A stretch of DNA of 64,000 nt from Paramecium tetraurelia (GCF_000165425.1 NW_001798980.1:1178-65177); one strand, 5' to 3'; shown: positions 39,279-52,593, counted from the first letter of the stretch. Numbers and translations are program-made. Notes: generated by a model from the sequence alone, not told the origin.

Positions 39279-40675
39279 TATAAAATAATAAAATTATAAT
39301 CAATGGATTTTAATTGAAACTAGATATTCATTCTTTATAACTCTTAGAACATTACTCTACCAATTACATTAATTTCATGATTCTGTTTATTAATTATTTA
39401 ATATCTAAATAAACCACAAGATTTTAAATCACACACACCATTACAAAATTAAATTTAAATCATATCCAAATCTCCTACAAAGCAATCAATCCTAACTCTA
39501 ATTTTTCCCTACTTCTATTAGCAAAATCTTTAGATTGCAACATAATAGTATGTTTTTATTATAATTGAACTATGTTACAATTATTTTAACTTATTGAAAT
39601 TGAAACTAAAAAAATTTATTAAAGAATCAACTTTTAAGAAAATAAATATGACTAAGACTTTGAACTGATACAATTTATATCTCATTTCATTATCAATTCT
39701 ACAAAATTTATAAATTGAAATTAATTACCATTTTTCTTTTATCATTTTTTAGTTTATATCTATTATTACCCTAATATTACTACTGATAATTATAATAATA
39801 ATTCAAATACTTGTCTGAGAAGAATCAGTTAGAATGAGTACATCTTTTAGTAATTTTATAGCACTCATTTAAAACAATATTAATAATTATAAAATGTAAT
39901 TTATCAATTAGTGATTTAAGAGTAAAAATATGGATCTTTTTCATAGTTTATTATGTATGCTTTTGGATCTATTTATTTAGTTTTCTGAAGAATATCAAGT
40001 AATACACATGAATTCACGAGAATATGAGCAATATTCCGTAAATAATAATACATTACATTTATTACTGTATTATTAATACTGATTAGATATTGAATTTGAT
40101 TGTGGAATATTCTAATAAATCATAAGTATAATTTTCATATATTATGTATTAAACTTAAAAAAGTGTGTCGTTTTGATGTTCTTTATTTAATATTACATAT
40201 TAATTACACATTAATACAAAATTCGTTATTTTAGATTAGACTAATAATTTATAAATTAGAGCAATCGTTTGCAATCTAAAAGATCTTTGTCATGAAGAGA
40301 ACTGAATGTTTGGCAATAGTATCATCACATTACAAATAGTTTTGATTTGTGATCCTAATCCTAATCTGAAAATTATTGATATAAATTAAATGATATAATG
40401 ATTATAAAAATAAAAGTAATCGTTTAATAATTCATCTTAAGTGATATTCGGGTATTTAATATTATGAAATGCATGGCTTAGGGTGTAAAAAGATAATAGT
40501 GGAACTCCAAAAATACTTTAGAATTTTACAATTCATATGCACTCTTTAAGATTTCATAATAATCTCAAGAGAATGGTAAATTTGAAATAAACAGATGATG
40601 AGATTAAATGATTATATAATGATTCGGAATAATAATAAAATCTTGGTATATATATTTAATTTAAATAACAAAGTA
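39279..40675. other. Gene-poor AT-rich stretch
   Basis: About 1.4 kb with no supported gene. A 45-codon plus-strand frame near 40,460 (MKCMAQGVKRQQWNSKNTLE) is too short to call. The region sits between divergent genes. Confidence 0.45.
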
Positions 40676-41039
40676 ATGCCTTTAATCGATTCAGAAGTTA
40701 CGAAATACTAATGTGATGTGTAGGAGAGCTCTAAAAAGATATCAAAGAAGTCTGGACATTGGAATTAAGATGAACACGAATCATATCTTCGTTTTTTACA
40801 AGAAAATGCCAATCATAGCAAGGGCCAAAGACTATTTAAAAGAATGAGCCAAGTAATAGGAACAAGAACACCAAGTTAATGCAGGTAATATTAAGTTTAA
40901 TAAGATTAGATCTCATCATTAAAAGTTCAATCCTTAAAAACCATGTGATAAGATAACGTAAATAAAATTACTGAAAACAAAGTAATTGGCTAGATTATAC
41001 ATGAATAGTCATAAGGAAAAAGATTAGGACGAAGAATGA
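40676..41039 (+). CDS. Short Myb/SHAQKYF-like protein
   Basis: 112 residues with one 25-nt intron (40885-40909). It has a single Myb-like repeat: SGHWNQDEHESYLRFLQENA...LFKRMSQVIGTRTPSQCR|SHHQKFNPQ, followed by a basic Lys-rich tail (KITQIKLLKTKQLARLYMNS) and stop at 41037-41039. It parallels the protein at 26,654-27,447 in motif and in intron position within the Arg codon before SHHQK, but lacks the Q-rich tail. The two are clearly paralogues. Likely DNA-binding. Confidence 0.82.
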
Positions 41040-41364
41040 ATGATATTTTTTTATGTAAATATTAAATTCAATTTTTGCTGGTTGACGATGTTTAAATCTT
41101 TAAATAATCAAAAGAAATTAGTTTTCGAGAGCCAGAACAGACTTGAAAAGCTAAATGGTTTAATTTATTTGAAATATCTTAATTCACATCATTATAAAAA
41201 TGCGGGAAGATATTATAAAATCTTTTAAAGATACTATTAAAAATCATATTAAAATGTTAAATTATCTTTAAAATGAGTTTTGAAGAATAACAAAGATATA
41301 TTTGAGAGTAAATGAATAAAATGAAAGAGTTATCTTAAGTTACAATAATACTATATTATATATA
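41040..41364. other. Intergenic stretch between two plus-strand genes
   Basis: Contains a 62-codon frame that overlaps the preceding stop and reads as hydrophobic and basic residues; I take it as chance. No other signal. Confidence 0.4.
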
Positions 41365-42645
41365 ATGAATTTTGAGAGCATTGTAAAATTTATAGAAAAA
41401 TAAGAGGCTTGCTTAAACTATTAATTAATTTCTGCACCTTTTGCTCCTAATACATTTTCATTGTGGAGAGAAGTAGTCTATGAAAATTTGGAACCTGATT
41501 AATGGTTTGAGTTTGTGAAACAGATAGATAAATAATTATTTTAAAGATATTTGTAAAACGTTAGAGAAGCCTATGCAAAGAAACTTACATATTAAGATTT
41601 GAAGTTGAATCTTCGATACGAGATAGATGAGAAAAAATTGGAGAGAATATTTGAAAATGATCTAAGTAACAAAGTATTTCATAGACTTAGAGAAGCAGGT
41701 GGAGACAGTAACATTGCATCTCTCTTATTACCAAGCGTAAGTTGAATATGCTTACGATTTGTTAAGAAGAATACATACGTATAAGTTTGTGGACTGCAAT
41801 GTTGAATAATTTTAGACATAGCAGAAGGATTAAACTTTGTATTCAAAATATTTGGATAATATTGTAATGTTATATAAATTCAACATATAGATGAAAGGGT
41901 TCGTTTAGAATGTTTAAGAGATAGCAACTGAGAAGATAAAGGAGTTCTGTGCAACTGGATTAATAAAAAGTAATTCAATTTTGGAATCTGGGAAAACGTT
42001 TATTAATTAATTCTTATTCAAAGGAGGCATTGCAGCTGCTAAACTAAGCAATTTAAATTTGGGGTTATTTGTAAAAAGTTGAATTAATAATTTAGATTGG
42101 GTGGAATAATAGCAGAATAAATTGTTAGTAAAGTAGCATTGAGTGTAATGATATAGAGGATTAGTTCTAAATTAGATCTTTTGTAATTAGAACTAGATCA
42201 AATGACAAATGAATTAATTCAGATCAATTCAGATTTGGATAATTTGATTTATAAAACTGCTCAGGAATTTCCGAGTAACTTTGAATAAAATAAAACATGT
42301 AAATATATATATAATTTGGATAAGTTGTGCAAGTATTTGTTTAAAAGAACTACAAAGTAAATTTAGGATCTGATATCATTTATTGTCCAGACACCAATAC
42401 TATAATTTAGAAGAGTGTTGAAGACGATTGTGTAATATTGGAATAACTTCAATTTAACTTAGAACTTCAAGAGGAAATGGATGAGGATGTTTATATAATA
42501 ACTTCAGCCTCAAATATCAAAGGTAGTATTTTACAAGATAAATCTAAAAAATTGGAATGATTATATAAAATTATTTCTTTTACTAAATAGATTTAAAACT
42601 CTATTATAAAATATGATTTAAAGTAATGTGAAAGGTCAAATTTGA
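41365..42645 (+). CDS. Helical protein with Gly-rich hydrophobic segment, unknown
   Basis: 407 residues after removal of two introns (41674-41698, 25 nt; 42064-42095, 32 nt), which restores an exact frame. It is mostly helical and charged. A distinct segment FLFKGGIAAAKLSNLNLGLG then GIIAEQIVSKVALSVM around residues 210-250 is Gly/Ala/Leu-rich and could insert in a membrane. The C-terminus is basic and aromatic (QYWNNFNLTQNFKRKWMRMF). No enzyme motif or family is recognised. It is the first of three short genes in a row on this strand. Confidence 0.7.
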
Positions 42646-42753
42646 GAATAAATTAACCATTAATTCTTCAATTTTTAAACTAAATTTGAGCAGAATTGTA
42701 TTGTAATTATGATGTAAAATAATACAATTAATTTCTTTAATTAAACATCAAAA

Positions 42754-43349
42754 ATGGGACCCGTGTGTTCAAATTCTTAAATAAAAAGAAAGGAATCAAA
42801 ACAGATTCAAACTGATTAAGTTGTTGAATAAATAAATAACACAAATATTTTAAATAACATAAACATTGTAATAGAGTTGATTTACGATATTAGTATCATT
42901 GATATGGAGATATATTAGTAAATGATCTTGATTTGGAATAAAAGCAAGAGGTGTATGTTGAAGATGTGATCAAGATTCAAGTGCATTAGGATGTTGAATA
43001 GTAAGTTGAGAATGCTGTTTCTGAAGAATCTCTTCATTCATTTCTTCCGTCTCAAATTCCGCGTCCTTCAATTACTTTGGAAAATGAACAAGAACCATAT
43101 TCATAAATACTTCAAAGTATGATTGTGAAGAAGAAGGAGAAATTGTAAGTTATTTAGTAAGATATTCAAATGATTGATTACTCACCAATAAAATAGGAAT
43201 CCAAATCATAGAGTTCATAAATCATTAAGTCAGTCGAACCATTCAATTTAGATTTTGAATCATCTTCGTCCTCAGAACAATTTGAATGGAACTAGGAGTA
43301 CTCTATTGATAGCAATGGAGAAATTTTGGTAACTGGGATTGTTAATTGA
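42754..43349 (+). CDS. Acidic protein with N-myristoylation-like start, unknown
   Basis: 189 residues with a 26-nt intron at 42893-42918. It starts MGPVCSNSQIKRKESK: Gly2, Cys5 and Ser6 followed by basic residues, as in acylated membrane-attached proteins (Pro3 is not ideal). The body is acidic and Ser-rich (VEDVIKIQVHQDVEQQVENA, FESSSSSEQFEWNQEYS), likely disordered. No domain is recognised. Its stop is 20 bp before the next gene's start. Confidence 0.7.
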
Positions 43350-43369
43350 CTTTTAAAGTTTTGAATATT

Positions 43370-43772
43370 ATGAATAATATAAAACAATTAATAGAAGGGA
43401 TTTAAAAAGTGGAACAGGAATTTAGTAAATAGAACATAAATCCTGAAGATCGAATACCAATCATTAGTAAAATCTTGTTTGATGAAAGTTTGCAAACTCT
43501 GGATAATCTAGATTAAGTATTAATCACATAATTTTAGTAAAGTGGTATGCATTCATATAATTAAAGGTTTAAGTGAACTTAATGAATACATTGATTACTT
43601 ACTTTATAGGTTAGATTCATAATGTGATTTTGAACTAAATTTAAATTATTAAACTAATGATAAAATATTGTAAGAATTATCATCCTGCTAATAATAATCG
43701 AAGGAACAAGCGACACAAGATGAAAACGATCTAAAAAAAGTATCAAGACCAAGAATCTCCACTTAAAAATGA
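43370..43772 (+). CDS. Small helical protein, unknown
   Basis: About 119-126 residues. A 22-nt intron (after AAAGTG near 43,542) is required; an additional 21-nt GT...TAG segment just before it is in frame and may or may not be spliced. It begins MNNIKQLIEGIQKVEQEFSK and ends in a basic tail (DLKKVSRPRISTQK). Coiled-coil-like and soluble. No family is recognised. It lies 20 bp downstream of the preceding gene and 84 bp from the convergent end of SPEF2. Confidence 0.65.
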
Positions 43773-43856
43773 ATTATATAAATAAAGAAATATTATAATT
43801 TTATTGTTATCTTCATCTCAATTATTGTGATATAAAATATAATCTAAATGAAAATA

Positions 43857-46800
43857 TCATAACTCTTGGAGATTTTAAAACAAAAAGTCAATGAATCTAT
43901 CTCCTTTGACATTCAGAATGTCTAAAAAGTATTTTGTAGCTAGTTAATCATTTTCATCTTTATGAACAAAGAATAAAAGTTCTTTTATATAAATAATTCT
44001 ATCAAAATAGTTGGTATCTAAAACTCTATTAAAAATAAATACTTTCTTCCTCTGAAACCTTCTCGAATTCATCAAACCAAGCTGGAGTATTCACAAAGTT
44101 CTCTTTACTAACCAACGGACCATTTAATTGAGCTTAATAAATTTGCAATTCCTCTTCCTTTGGAACTGGAGATTGCAACAAGATCAAATATGTACAAATT
44201 TATCTGACATTCACATAACTAAATAGAGAAAGTAAAATACCCATTTTGATCAAGTACTTTGAGAACTTTCATCCATTATGCTGGGGATAGTTTAAGTACC
44301 CCATATGAAGATCTAGATAAAAGTAAAGCAAGTTGTTTAATATCAATCAGTAAATGAGTACTAGTGATAGCTCGTAGGTCTTCAATTAAATAATATAATT
44401 GAGATATGGAAAATCTATCCTTACTCAAAGGTTCTCTGGCTGTCAAAGGAGGAGGAATAGGAGTCAAGAAATTCAGAACTTCATGGTTAACAATCACATC
44501 AACAAATTGTAATTAGAGTTCCTTTTAAATTCTTTCACCTTTTTCAATATATCCTCTAAACAGATTAGATATGGCATCTAATGCTTTGATTTCAGTTAGA
44601 TGAGTATAATGAATCCATTCATCTAGTTTAGAATACAAGAGATCAGCAGCCTATTTATATTTTAGAATAGTTTAGGAAGCATATCTTTTGATAACATCAA
44701 CTCTTTCTTTAAATATTTACTTTTCTAAATTGATAGCATTTACTGCTTCTGCATTTTATAATTCCTTCTTTATAACATCTTCTTCTTTTCCTTTTTTACC
44801 CTTTTTCTCTTCTTTCTTTGCAGGTTGTTTAGCTCCCTTTTTTGTTTTGTCTTCAATTATCTCTTCTTCTCCAGCAAATATTCTCAAAGTATCTGCTATC
44901 AATTTATCTAATCTAACCTATGGATCATCGCCATCTATCAATTATAGTTCTCCAACAGGTGGCTATATATCTTATAATTCAATGCCCTCTAAAGTTCCAT
45001 AATAATCATTTAACAATTAAATAGAATTGGATGCTCGATCTAATTCGATTGCTAGCATTTACTTTAATTATAATAGATAGAGATCAATTTCATTTTCTAT
45101 AAATTAAGATGTTTATATTTGTGATTTTTCTACTGTCAAGTCATCTCTCTTTTGATCAATTATATCTATTAATTAATCATATAAATCATCAACTCTCTAA
45201 TGCAATTCTTCTTTACACAGATCTTCTTCGCATAAATCAGGATTCTCCAATATAAATTCATTGTATTATTCTTAGAAATTTCTAATAAAGAAGAACTTTT
45301 CATCTGGTGTATTAATTAAATCAATAAATTTGCGTTGAACATCCATTTAATAATTAGTAATGAATTCTCGTTATTCTCTGAATCCCTTGAAAATATTTTA
45401 GAGTGACATATATTTATTTTCAATTAGATTCCAAAAACTATTTAAATACTTTAACAATGCCTGATTTGGCTATTTTACAGGCAACGTATCTAATGACACT
45501 TATTTATATTAACATTTCTTATCTAATTCTTCTTATTCCTATTATTACTTTAGTAACACTTCTTATTCCAATATTTTATTTTCTTAAGCTTACTATTTTT
45601 GTTAGATTTAATTAACTTGAATTTAAAGAAAGTTTTAGAATATTTAGTCCACATCATAGAAGACTCTTTCATAATTATTGGATGCATCCACACTTATAAA
45701 TGCATTTTAGATATTGGAACCACATTTAGATTCAAAACTATTATACCAATTTCTGACTCCCTCTATTTGAGTCATAAAATATGAATTTTTATCTGAGATC
45801 TGCTCTTAAAGATTGTCAACTTCATATAATGGTTGGATTCGTTCAATTAAAGGAGCATTGTCAACAGGAGGAGGATTCGTATCTAGATGATATAAAGAAT
45901 GGTTATGATTATCATATCTTCTTCCAATAGCTCTTCTTAGACACAATTCATTGGACGGCATTTCCAAATACACACAAACTCCAACTCCACTCTCCTGTTT
46001 AGTCCTTGGTACTTTTTGATATTCATTTGGTCTAACAATCCTAGCAGCTTCTTAGAGTCTAGCCTATAAAGCTGTAGGTTCATCTTATGGCTGTATATTG
46101 GTTAGATATTTTTCCAATAGTTTTGCTTAATCATACGTATGAGGAAACCCAACCAATAGCCAACCTTTGCAATAAGGCTTGTTATTTATCATGTTATTTC
46201 GATGAAAATCTTCCCAATTGATGCCATCTTCATTGAAATCATCAATAGTTTTGACTGTCCTAACAATATGATTTTGGCATTTCTCTTTTTGTTCCTCATA
46301 AATCTCCTCAAATGTCTACTAGTTAAATGTTCTTTTGATCTTCTAGACAATAGCTTTGATATACAATTCATCAGGAATATTTTGTCCTTCTAAGAGATAA
46401 TTGGATATCGATTGACCCAATTCTATTTATTGCTGATCCCATACCTAAGAGTGCTCCTCTCCTTACTAATATTTACTTATATATTCCAATAACTCATTGA
46501 TTATGACATCAACACATAATACAGTAATTCCATATTTCTTGCTCAATAAGTCACTGATAGTTCTCTTACCACTAAATGCGAATCCTATCAATGAACCTCT
46601 AAATGGAACATAAGGAATATTTAATTCTTGTTCTTCTTCATTGGTAATTTAAAATTAACTCTCAATTAAATATCTCACCAAATTTCCAAGAGTATAATTA
46701 TTTTATGCTTTATATATACTCCATGCTCCAGTCCCTTCTAAATAGTCTTGCATCTCCATCTTAGCCAAAAACATTTTTTATTTATAATTTTAATTCTCCT

Positions 46801-48279
46801 GTTTCTTCATTTCCTTTATTGGATCATAAGTTCTAAATCTTTTGTAAGGAATTAATTCCATTCCTTACTCAAACAAATGATTGTTTTCTCTAGTGAATTA
46901 CTCATTTATTTGATTTGAATCATGATTTTACAGATGTTCATATACTTATTCTTCAATTTCAAATAGAATTTCAACTAATTTTCTGCATTTCTCATAATTC
47001 TATTGTCTAATCAACAATTTATACTCAACATTGATCTCTAATTACCTCTTCGATTGTAGTTCAATATCTTCATTAAATTCTTATTATAATGATCTCAACA
47101 TTTCTTCCTCCTTAAATTTCTGATTGATAACATTCAATTCCTACTTATTTTTATAATTCTCATCTCTTAAATTTCTATTTTCACAAATCACTTCTTTACA
47201 TTAAAATGCTCTCCATATCTCATACATTATTTCTTTCTCTTATCTACTCTATTATTTTAGTTTCTCCAAAACACAACACTCTCTTCTTTATAATTCATCT
47301 GTCTACTTCTCCTAATCTACAATCATCTTTCTTCTCCTTTTATCTCTCTCCTTCCTCATGAATTCATTCATCATCTTATTTCTCAATCCCAAACTAACAG
47401 GTTCATCTTTTTATCTATTTTCAAATTATTCAATCTACTACTCCATTTCCCCTTTCAAAAACTATTAAGTCTACACCAATCTATCCTCTGCCATTTTCTG
47501 CATGGTAGATTTAAATTTATCATCATTTACTTTATTTTTATGTCTAATCTACTAATTTTTCTTCCAATTTTCAATTCCCTTTTAATTCCAATCCTCCATG
47601 AATGCCATATTTCTTTGTAATTTATTCAATTGTATCTTTCGCCATTTCTTCTTTAAGATTCCTCTCTTCAGTTTCCTCCTTTATCTTTAATCTTCTCTCT
47701 TTTTCTGCCTATTATATTGCGAATGTTGTAAATTTGCCCAGATGTACCTCCAAATTAACATCTTTTTAAGCCTTATTTCTCTCATTCAATTTCTGCAGAA
47801 AGAAATCTTATTCCATCTTATCAAATTATTCTTTAGGTTATCGAATGACCATTAAGGGTTGAATCACATTATATTTCCCTGTTTTAGCATGCATCATTAC
47901 ATCATGTGGATCATTCACTTTTTACAATTACTTTAAAATATCAGATTTCTCATACCATCTATAATTGATATAACAATTGCATAGCTACACCCCTTTTACC
48001 CTTAATAACTTAATCTGCTATCTAAAAATGAAATGAAATGTGGAGTGTCTTAAATGTCGGTTCAAGTAATTAGAAATTCTTCATTTTCGCTTCTCGAACA
48101 TCTCTATCTCATTACCTTATTTCTTACTTATTCGAGAATTCTTCAAAATTAAGCTATTGATTGAATTTGCTCAACAATTCACCAAATAGATATCCATTAC
48201 TGAAATCATGTTCGAATGATGTTACCTTCTTACTTAATTGTACTTCATCATTAAGCCACACCATTAGAAGTTACGACAT
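43857..48279 (-). CDS. SPEF2: SPEF2/CPC1, central-pair apparatus protein
   Basis: About 1,430-1,440 residues. The N-terminal CH-like domain starts MSQLLMVWLNDEVQLSKKVT and continues NFQLLEPTFKTLHI and VIKGKRGVAMQLLYQLQM, in the order seen in SPEF2. Long coiled coil follows. The middle has an adenylate-kinase-like P-loop segment (GSLIGFAFSGKRTISDLL), then PYCKGWLLVGFPHTYDQAK. The C-terminus ends with an EF-hand-like KVLDQNGYFT, VNTPAWFDEFEKVSEEE and DRFIDFLFQNLQEL. Introns of 26, 25, 22 and 25 nt are clear and at least one more is needed to balance the frame. SPEF2/CPC1 is a central-pair (C1b projection) protein needed for ciliary beating. The start at 48279 is preferred over 48264 by similarity. 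Confidence 0.9.
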
Positions 48280-48304
48280 TATAATTATAATATAAATTAT
48301 CAAA

Positions 48305-49735
48305 TCAAATAACAATTGCACTCAAATTCGTTTCGAGGATGTTGTGATACAATTCAAAATCGTAGTCATTCAATTTGCTCTAAGCTAACTCTTCATAATC
48401 AATTGGTGAATCCTTTCCATCTCTTAAAACTCTTGCAAAATTGATCAAATATTCTGTTAAAACCAATAAATATGTCTCACTGATATTTTACAAATTCTTC
48501 TATGCTATTGTCAGATATTCTATGCAATAATCTTAACAAATTTAAGGAACTCTCTCAATACTAAATTCACATGATAACCTCAATTCTTCAATGTCATGCA
48601 TAAACTGTACATAAAATTCGTGTTCTCTTTTCAATTCTGGTAACTCCTTCAGTAATTATTGACTCAAAATTAACACCCATTTTGATAAACAAAAGGCTAA
48701 TTTCAATAACACATTGTTGCCATCACAAAATTACAAAATCTCTGACTTATTAACTAATATCTCTTAGCATAAGTAATGTTTAAATATGATCTCTTACCTT
48801 TTCTTCTATTATTCTGGTTAGATTGAATTGATATTTGATTTGGTGTCGCATGAGGCACTTACTTCTAAAATATTTGTTTTACTCTGGGATTACGGTTGTG
48901 GAATTGAATTTTTATCAGCCTTCATCAAAGGGGAGGTGGTGATCATCTAAACTACTTCTTGCCAATTTGGTCTTCTAAATTCATCAATTGTCAATGTCTT
49001 TTCTAAAAAGTACATGCTGAATTAACTAATTTTAGCTTATTTCAATTTCTCTATGATTGGCTGACTCAGGATCTTTTTTAATAAGGATTAAGGATCACTT
49101 GCTAACCAAGGGAGATTCCCAAATACCATTTCGAAATAGATGACTGCCAATGACCAAATATCACATTTGAAACAGTATTATTAATAGCCAAGTAGTTGAG
49201 GTGCCATGTAATAGGGGGATCCAACCAAAGACTTGAGCATGTTTGTGCTGGAGTAATTATTCACTATTTTGGCAAAACCGAAATCTGCAATTTTGAAAAT
49301 TCCATTGTTAATCAAAATATTGGCTGGTTTCAAATCTCTATGAATAATGCTGTGTTTTTGTAATTCTTTGAATCCTTCAACTATTTGTCTGAGTACATCG
49401 AATGATTCTACTTCGCTTAATCTTTTTTAATTCAATAGTTCTTTTAGATCCCCATCCTTGCAATATTCAATAATAATGTAGATGTATTTGGGAGTATCAA
49501 TTAAATCTATAAATCTAACGATGTTGGGATGATTGCATTTCTTAAGTATTTCGATTTCATTGATGATCTGTTATTTAATATACTTGTCTTGTTACTCGAT
49601 GAATTTGGTGTCTATTTATTTGATAGCCACTTGTTCATTGTTTTCTGTGTCTTATCCTAGGAACACTTTACCATAGGCTCCCTCTCCCAAACAAAAGCGA
49701 GAATTGAATTAAAACTTGCCAACTTGAACATTCAT
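48305..49735 (-). CDS. ULK/ATG1-like protein kinase
   Basis: An intronless 476-residue protein. The kinase domain is complete: CLGEGAYGKVFLG, VAIKQIDTKF, HRDLKPANIL, ADFGFAKIV, SLVGSPYYMAPQLL, CDIWSLAVIYFEM. The ADFGFA and GSPYYMAP pattern places it with the ULK/ATG1/Fused group; APE is APQ. The ~200-residue C-terminal part is helical (FCLSKWVLILSQQLLKELPE), comparable to the regulatory C-terminus of ATG1 kinases. ATG1 starts autophagosome formation, whereas ULK4/Fused relatives act in cilia; I cannot decide between these. It is 25 bp from SPEF2 and its start codon lies 23 bp from the divergent trichocyst-matrix-like gene. Confidence 0.88.
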
Positions 49736-49758
49736 ATTTAATCGTTTTTATAATAATA

Positions 49759-51088
49759 ATGAAGCAATTCATATGTGTGTTGCTATTCATAGGTGTAATG
49801 GGATCTGATTTGGAAAGTACAATCAAAGAAGTAATAACTCAGAAATATGTAGATGAGATAAACTGACTTCGGTCGTTCCTTTTTGGAGAAAATATAAATG
49901 AATGATCCAGTTGAGAAGATAATTAGAGACATCGCCAACTTTTATAATAGTGTGGATAGAAGATTGGAGGAAGGAGTGCAACAGTTCAAACAATCACAGG
50001 AGAAATGCAATTAGGAGATAAAGGAATTGAAGACTAATGATGAGGAGTTGAATCGTAAATTAGTAATCGAATAAAATATAATATATATAGAGAGATATTT
50101 AAATAACAAGGGCACGTAAGTAACCTCGTTATGATCTAATAATTCATCGATTTCATCAGAAAAATAAGATGAGACAAGAACTTGATCACCAAGAAACCAG
50201 GTATATCGAATTGAGAGAGGCAGAATAATCGTTTTTCAATTACAATCAAGATTAACTAGATAAAGCAATGGTAGTTATAGTGGAAATCAGGAATAAATTT
50301 ATTGGTTACTTGTCGTTGAGACAGAATAGACAGAGAAAGGCTGCAGTTAGAGACAACTAGTACTGGGATGACGATGAAACTCCATTTAATGAGGATGATG
50401 ATGACTATGATGAGGAAGAGGAGGAAAGACAACACAATGAGAAGTATGCATTCATTCAAATTATTGTGGCTATTTAGAGAGTCAAGACTGGATTAGAAAT
50501 GGTATGAGTATACATATAAAATTTAGAATGGAGTTACTCAATTGGTTTAAGGCATTGAAGATTTATGTTAGTAGATGCATGATATCAAGGAAGGAAACAT
50601 TATCTATGATGATTCAGAAGAAACTCTCAACAAATTGGCTAGCTAAGTCATCGATATCACATCAAGTGTTTTGGATTGGATTGCCTAAGTGAAGAGGCGG
50701 GAGGAGAAGGCTGACGATAGCAAAGGAGATGTGATTATCTAGACCTTGAAATTGATAAACAAACAAAAACAGTAGGCTGATCTCGAAATAGGATAGTTGG
50801 GCAATGAATCTGCTGCCTTAAGTTAGTAGTTGAGTTCATTGGAATAGAGCGAGGATTTGACCAGATTCTCACTTAACAATAACAAAGACTTACTATAAAC
50901 AAAGATAGAAATGTGTAATGATTAGGAGGCAGCCTATAAGATAGAAAAAAGATAACTGTAAATTCGTGATTGACCTTAGGGAAGAGCAATTGAATACTGT
51001 GGGGTAACTTGTGGAGGCCATGGAATAGAAAGGAGGACAGTTCAAGAGAGTAATGAAGACTTTGGAAGGAGTTGCAGATTACAAATGA
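49759..51088 (+). CDS. Trichocyst-matrix-like protein with acidic insert
   Basis: A signal peptide (MKQFICVLLFIGVMGSDLES) is followed, in a shifted frame, by DFGRSFLEKIQMNDPVEKII and a long coiled-coil body typical of Paramecium trichocyst matrix proteins, the Ca2+-triggered crystalline cargo of trichocysts. Introns of 28, 25 and 22 nt fit; one extra base then remains, near 49,858-49,866 (ATAAACTGAC). A 25-nt alternative intron there would remove the signal region and give an unlikely Gln-rich sequence. A striking acidic insert (WDDDETPFNEDDDDYDEEEE) lies in the middle, possibly Ca2+-binding. The C-terminus ends MKTLEGVADYK. Either a base error, or an inactivating frameshift. Confidence 0.7.
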
Positions 51089-51134
51089 TTCTGCGTCTAG
51101 AAATAATAATAAATTATTTAATTATAAATTAATT

Positions 51135-52583
51135 ATGGAGCAAAACATTCCTCATCAATTGGTAATTCGGAATAAAAATGGAGTTTATCTTTCCAATATG
51201 TTGGCTAAGTCAGATGAGGAAATGCAATTGATTAATTAGGATGGAAATGCCTAATTGATCGTTTTAGAAAATCATATAGTCATGTTCAATAAGTAATCCC
51301 TCAGGCTCCATGATTATAAATAATAAGTGAAGGAACTGGAATTTACGAACTTGTAGAATATCCATCTTGCAGATTCTAAATAACATCTCACAGTTATAGA
51401 TAAATTGGATCAGCAATCATTTTAATTACAAATCTTGAAGTTTCCTTCATTAGAATCCAAGGGCATCAATTTTAATATTAAAAATTTCAAGAGAGAGTCG
51501 TGGCCTATCTTGAAGTATTCATCTGATGATCAATACTACTTTATAATACAAAATTAAAAATTGCATTGTTATGCTGATAATTAATGTGTCTATCAAACTG
51601 ATATTGGAAATTGCGATTATTTTAGTGTCTAACCCAATACACCAAAACCTTTGGTGGTTTGCTATAGTTTGATGGATTTCAATATTAAGGACTCCTTTTT
51701 AAAGATAGTTGATATGAATGGCAAAATCAAATATGAAAAGAAATTACATTAAACCAGTGATTTGGAAGTGATTTGGTCACCAAATGGATAATCCTTATTG
51801 ATAAATAAAGGATTTCACGAAGACAATACAAATAAAAGTTATTTTGGACAAAATTAAGTTCTGTTTTATGATTTCCCAAAAAATGCCCTTAGAGAATTGC
51901 CAACTTACGAAGGCCCCATTCATCATGTTTAATGGTCACCTTCCTCTAAAGAATTCATCTTGCTGTCTGGTTTCATGCCTTCAGGGGCTGTCATGTATGA
52001 TAACACTTGTAAACCACTGTTTGAATTTGGAAAAGATCATAAGAATAAAATTATATGGGGAAATGGTAGATTCGTTATGATCTGTGGATTTGGAAATCTG
52101 GATGGTTCCATTCACATTTGGGATGCTAAAACCCTCAAATAAGTTAGTACTAACAAATACAAATCAGCCAGCTTATGTCATTGGTCACCTTGTAGTAGAT
52201 ATTATGTCTGTGCAAAAGTGACTCCTAGAATGAACGTAGACAATTAATATTCACTCTTTGATTATCATGGTAAAGAGATAATCAATAGGAAGTTCTAAGA
52301 ATTATATGATGTTTAATTTAGGCCTTCAAATATTAAATTCGAAGAGAGAGCTCCCACTCCTCCCAAATAAGTTCAGCAAGAAGCACCAAAGAAATAGTTC
52401 ATTGCTTTTGCTGACAATCCCCTTGCTTAGTAAATGAGGGCTATGAAGGCTGGAGAAGGGGCAAGAGTATTGCAAGTTGATGAAACCTTTGGAAAACAAT
52501 CTAACAATAATTACCCTCCTGGTTATGAACCTCCAAAAGAGAAGAAGAAGAGAGTCAGAAAACCAAAATAATAATAATAATGA
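51135..52583 (+). CDS. EIF2A: Eukaryotic translation initiation factor 2A
   Basis: An intronless frame of 482 residues. It forms the WD-type propeller of eIF2A: LEVIWSPNGQSLLINKGFHE, YYGQ-like SYFGQNQVLFYDFP, then GAVMYDNTCKPLFEFGKDHK, IIWGNGRFVMICGFGNLDGS and CHWSPCSRYYVCAKVTPRMN, all diagnostic. The C-terminus is basic (EPPKEKKKRVRKPK). eIF2A can deliver initiator tRNA under conditions where eIF2 is limiting and acts at non-AUG starts. Its stop is 10 bp from the stop of the convergent pseudokinase gene. Length is somewhat shorter than in animals, mostly in the C-terminal tail. Confidence 0.95.
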
Positions 52584-52593
52584 TAATGATAGA

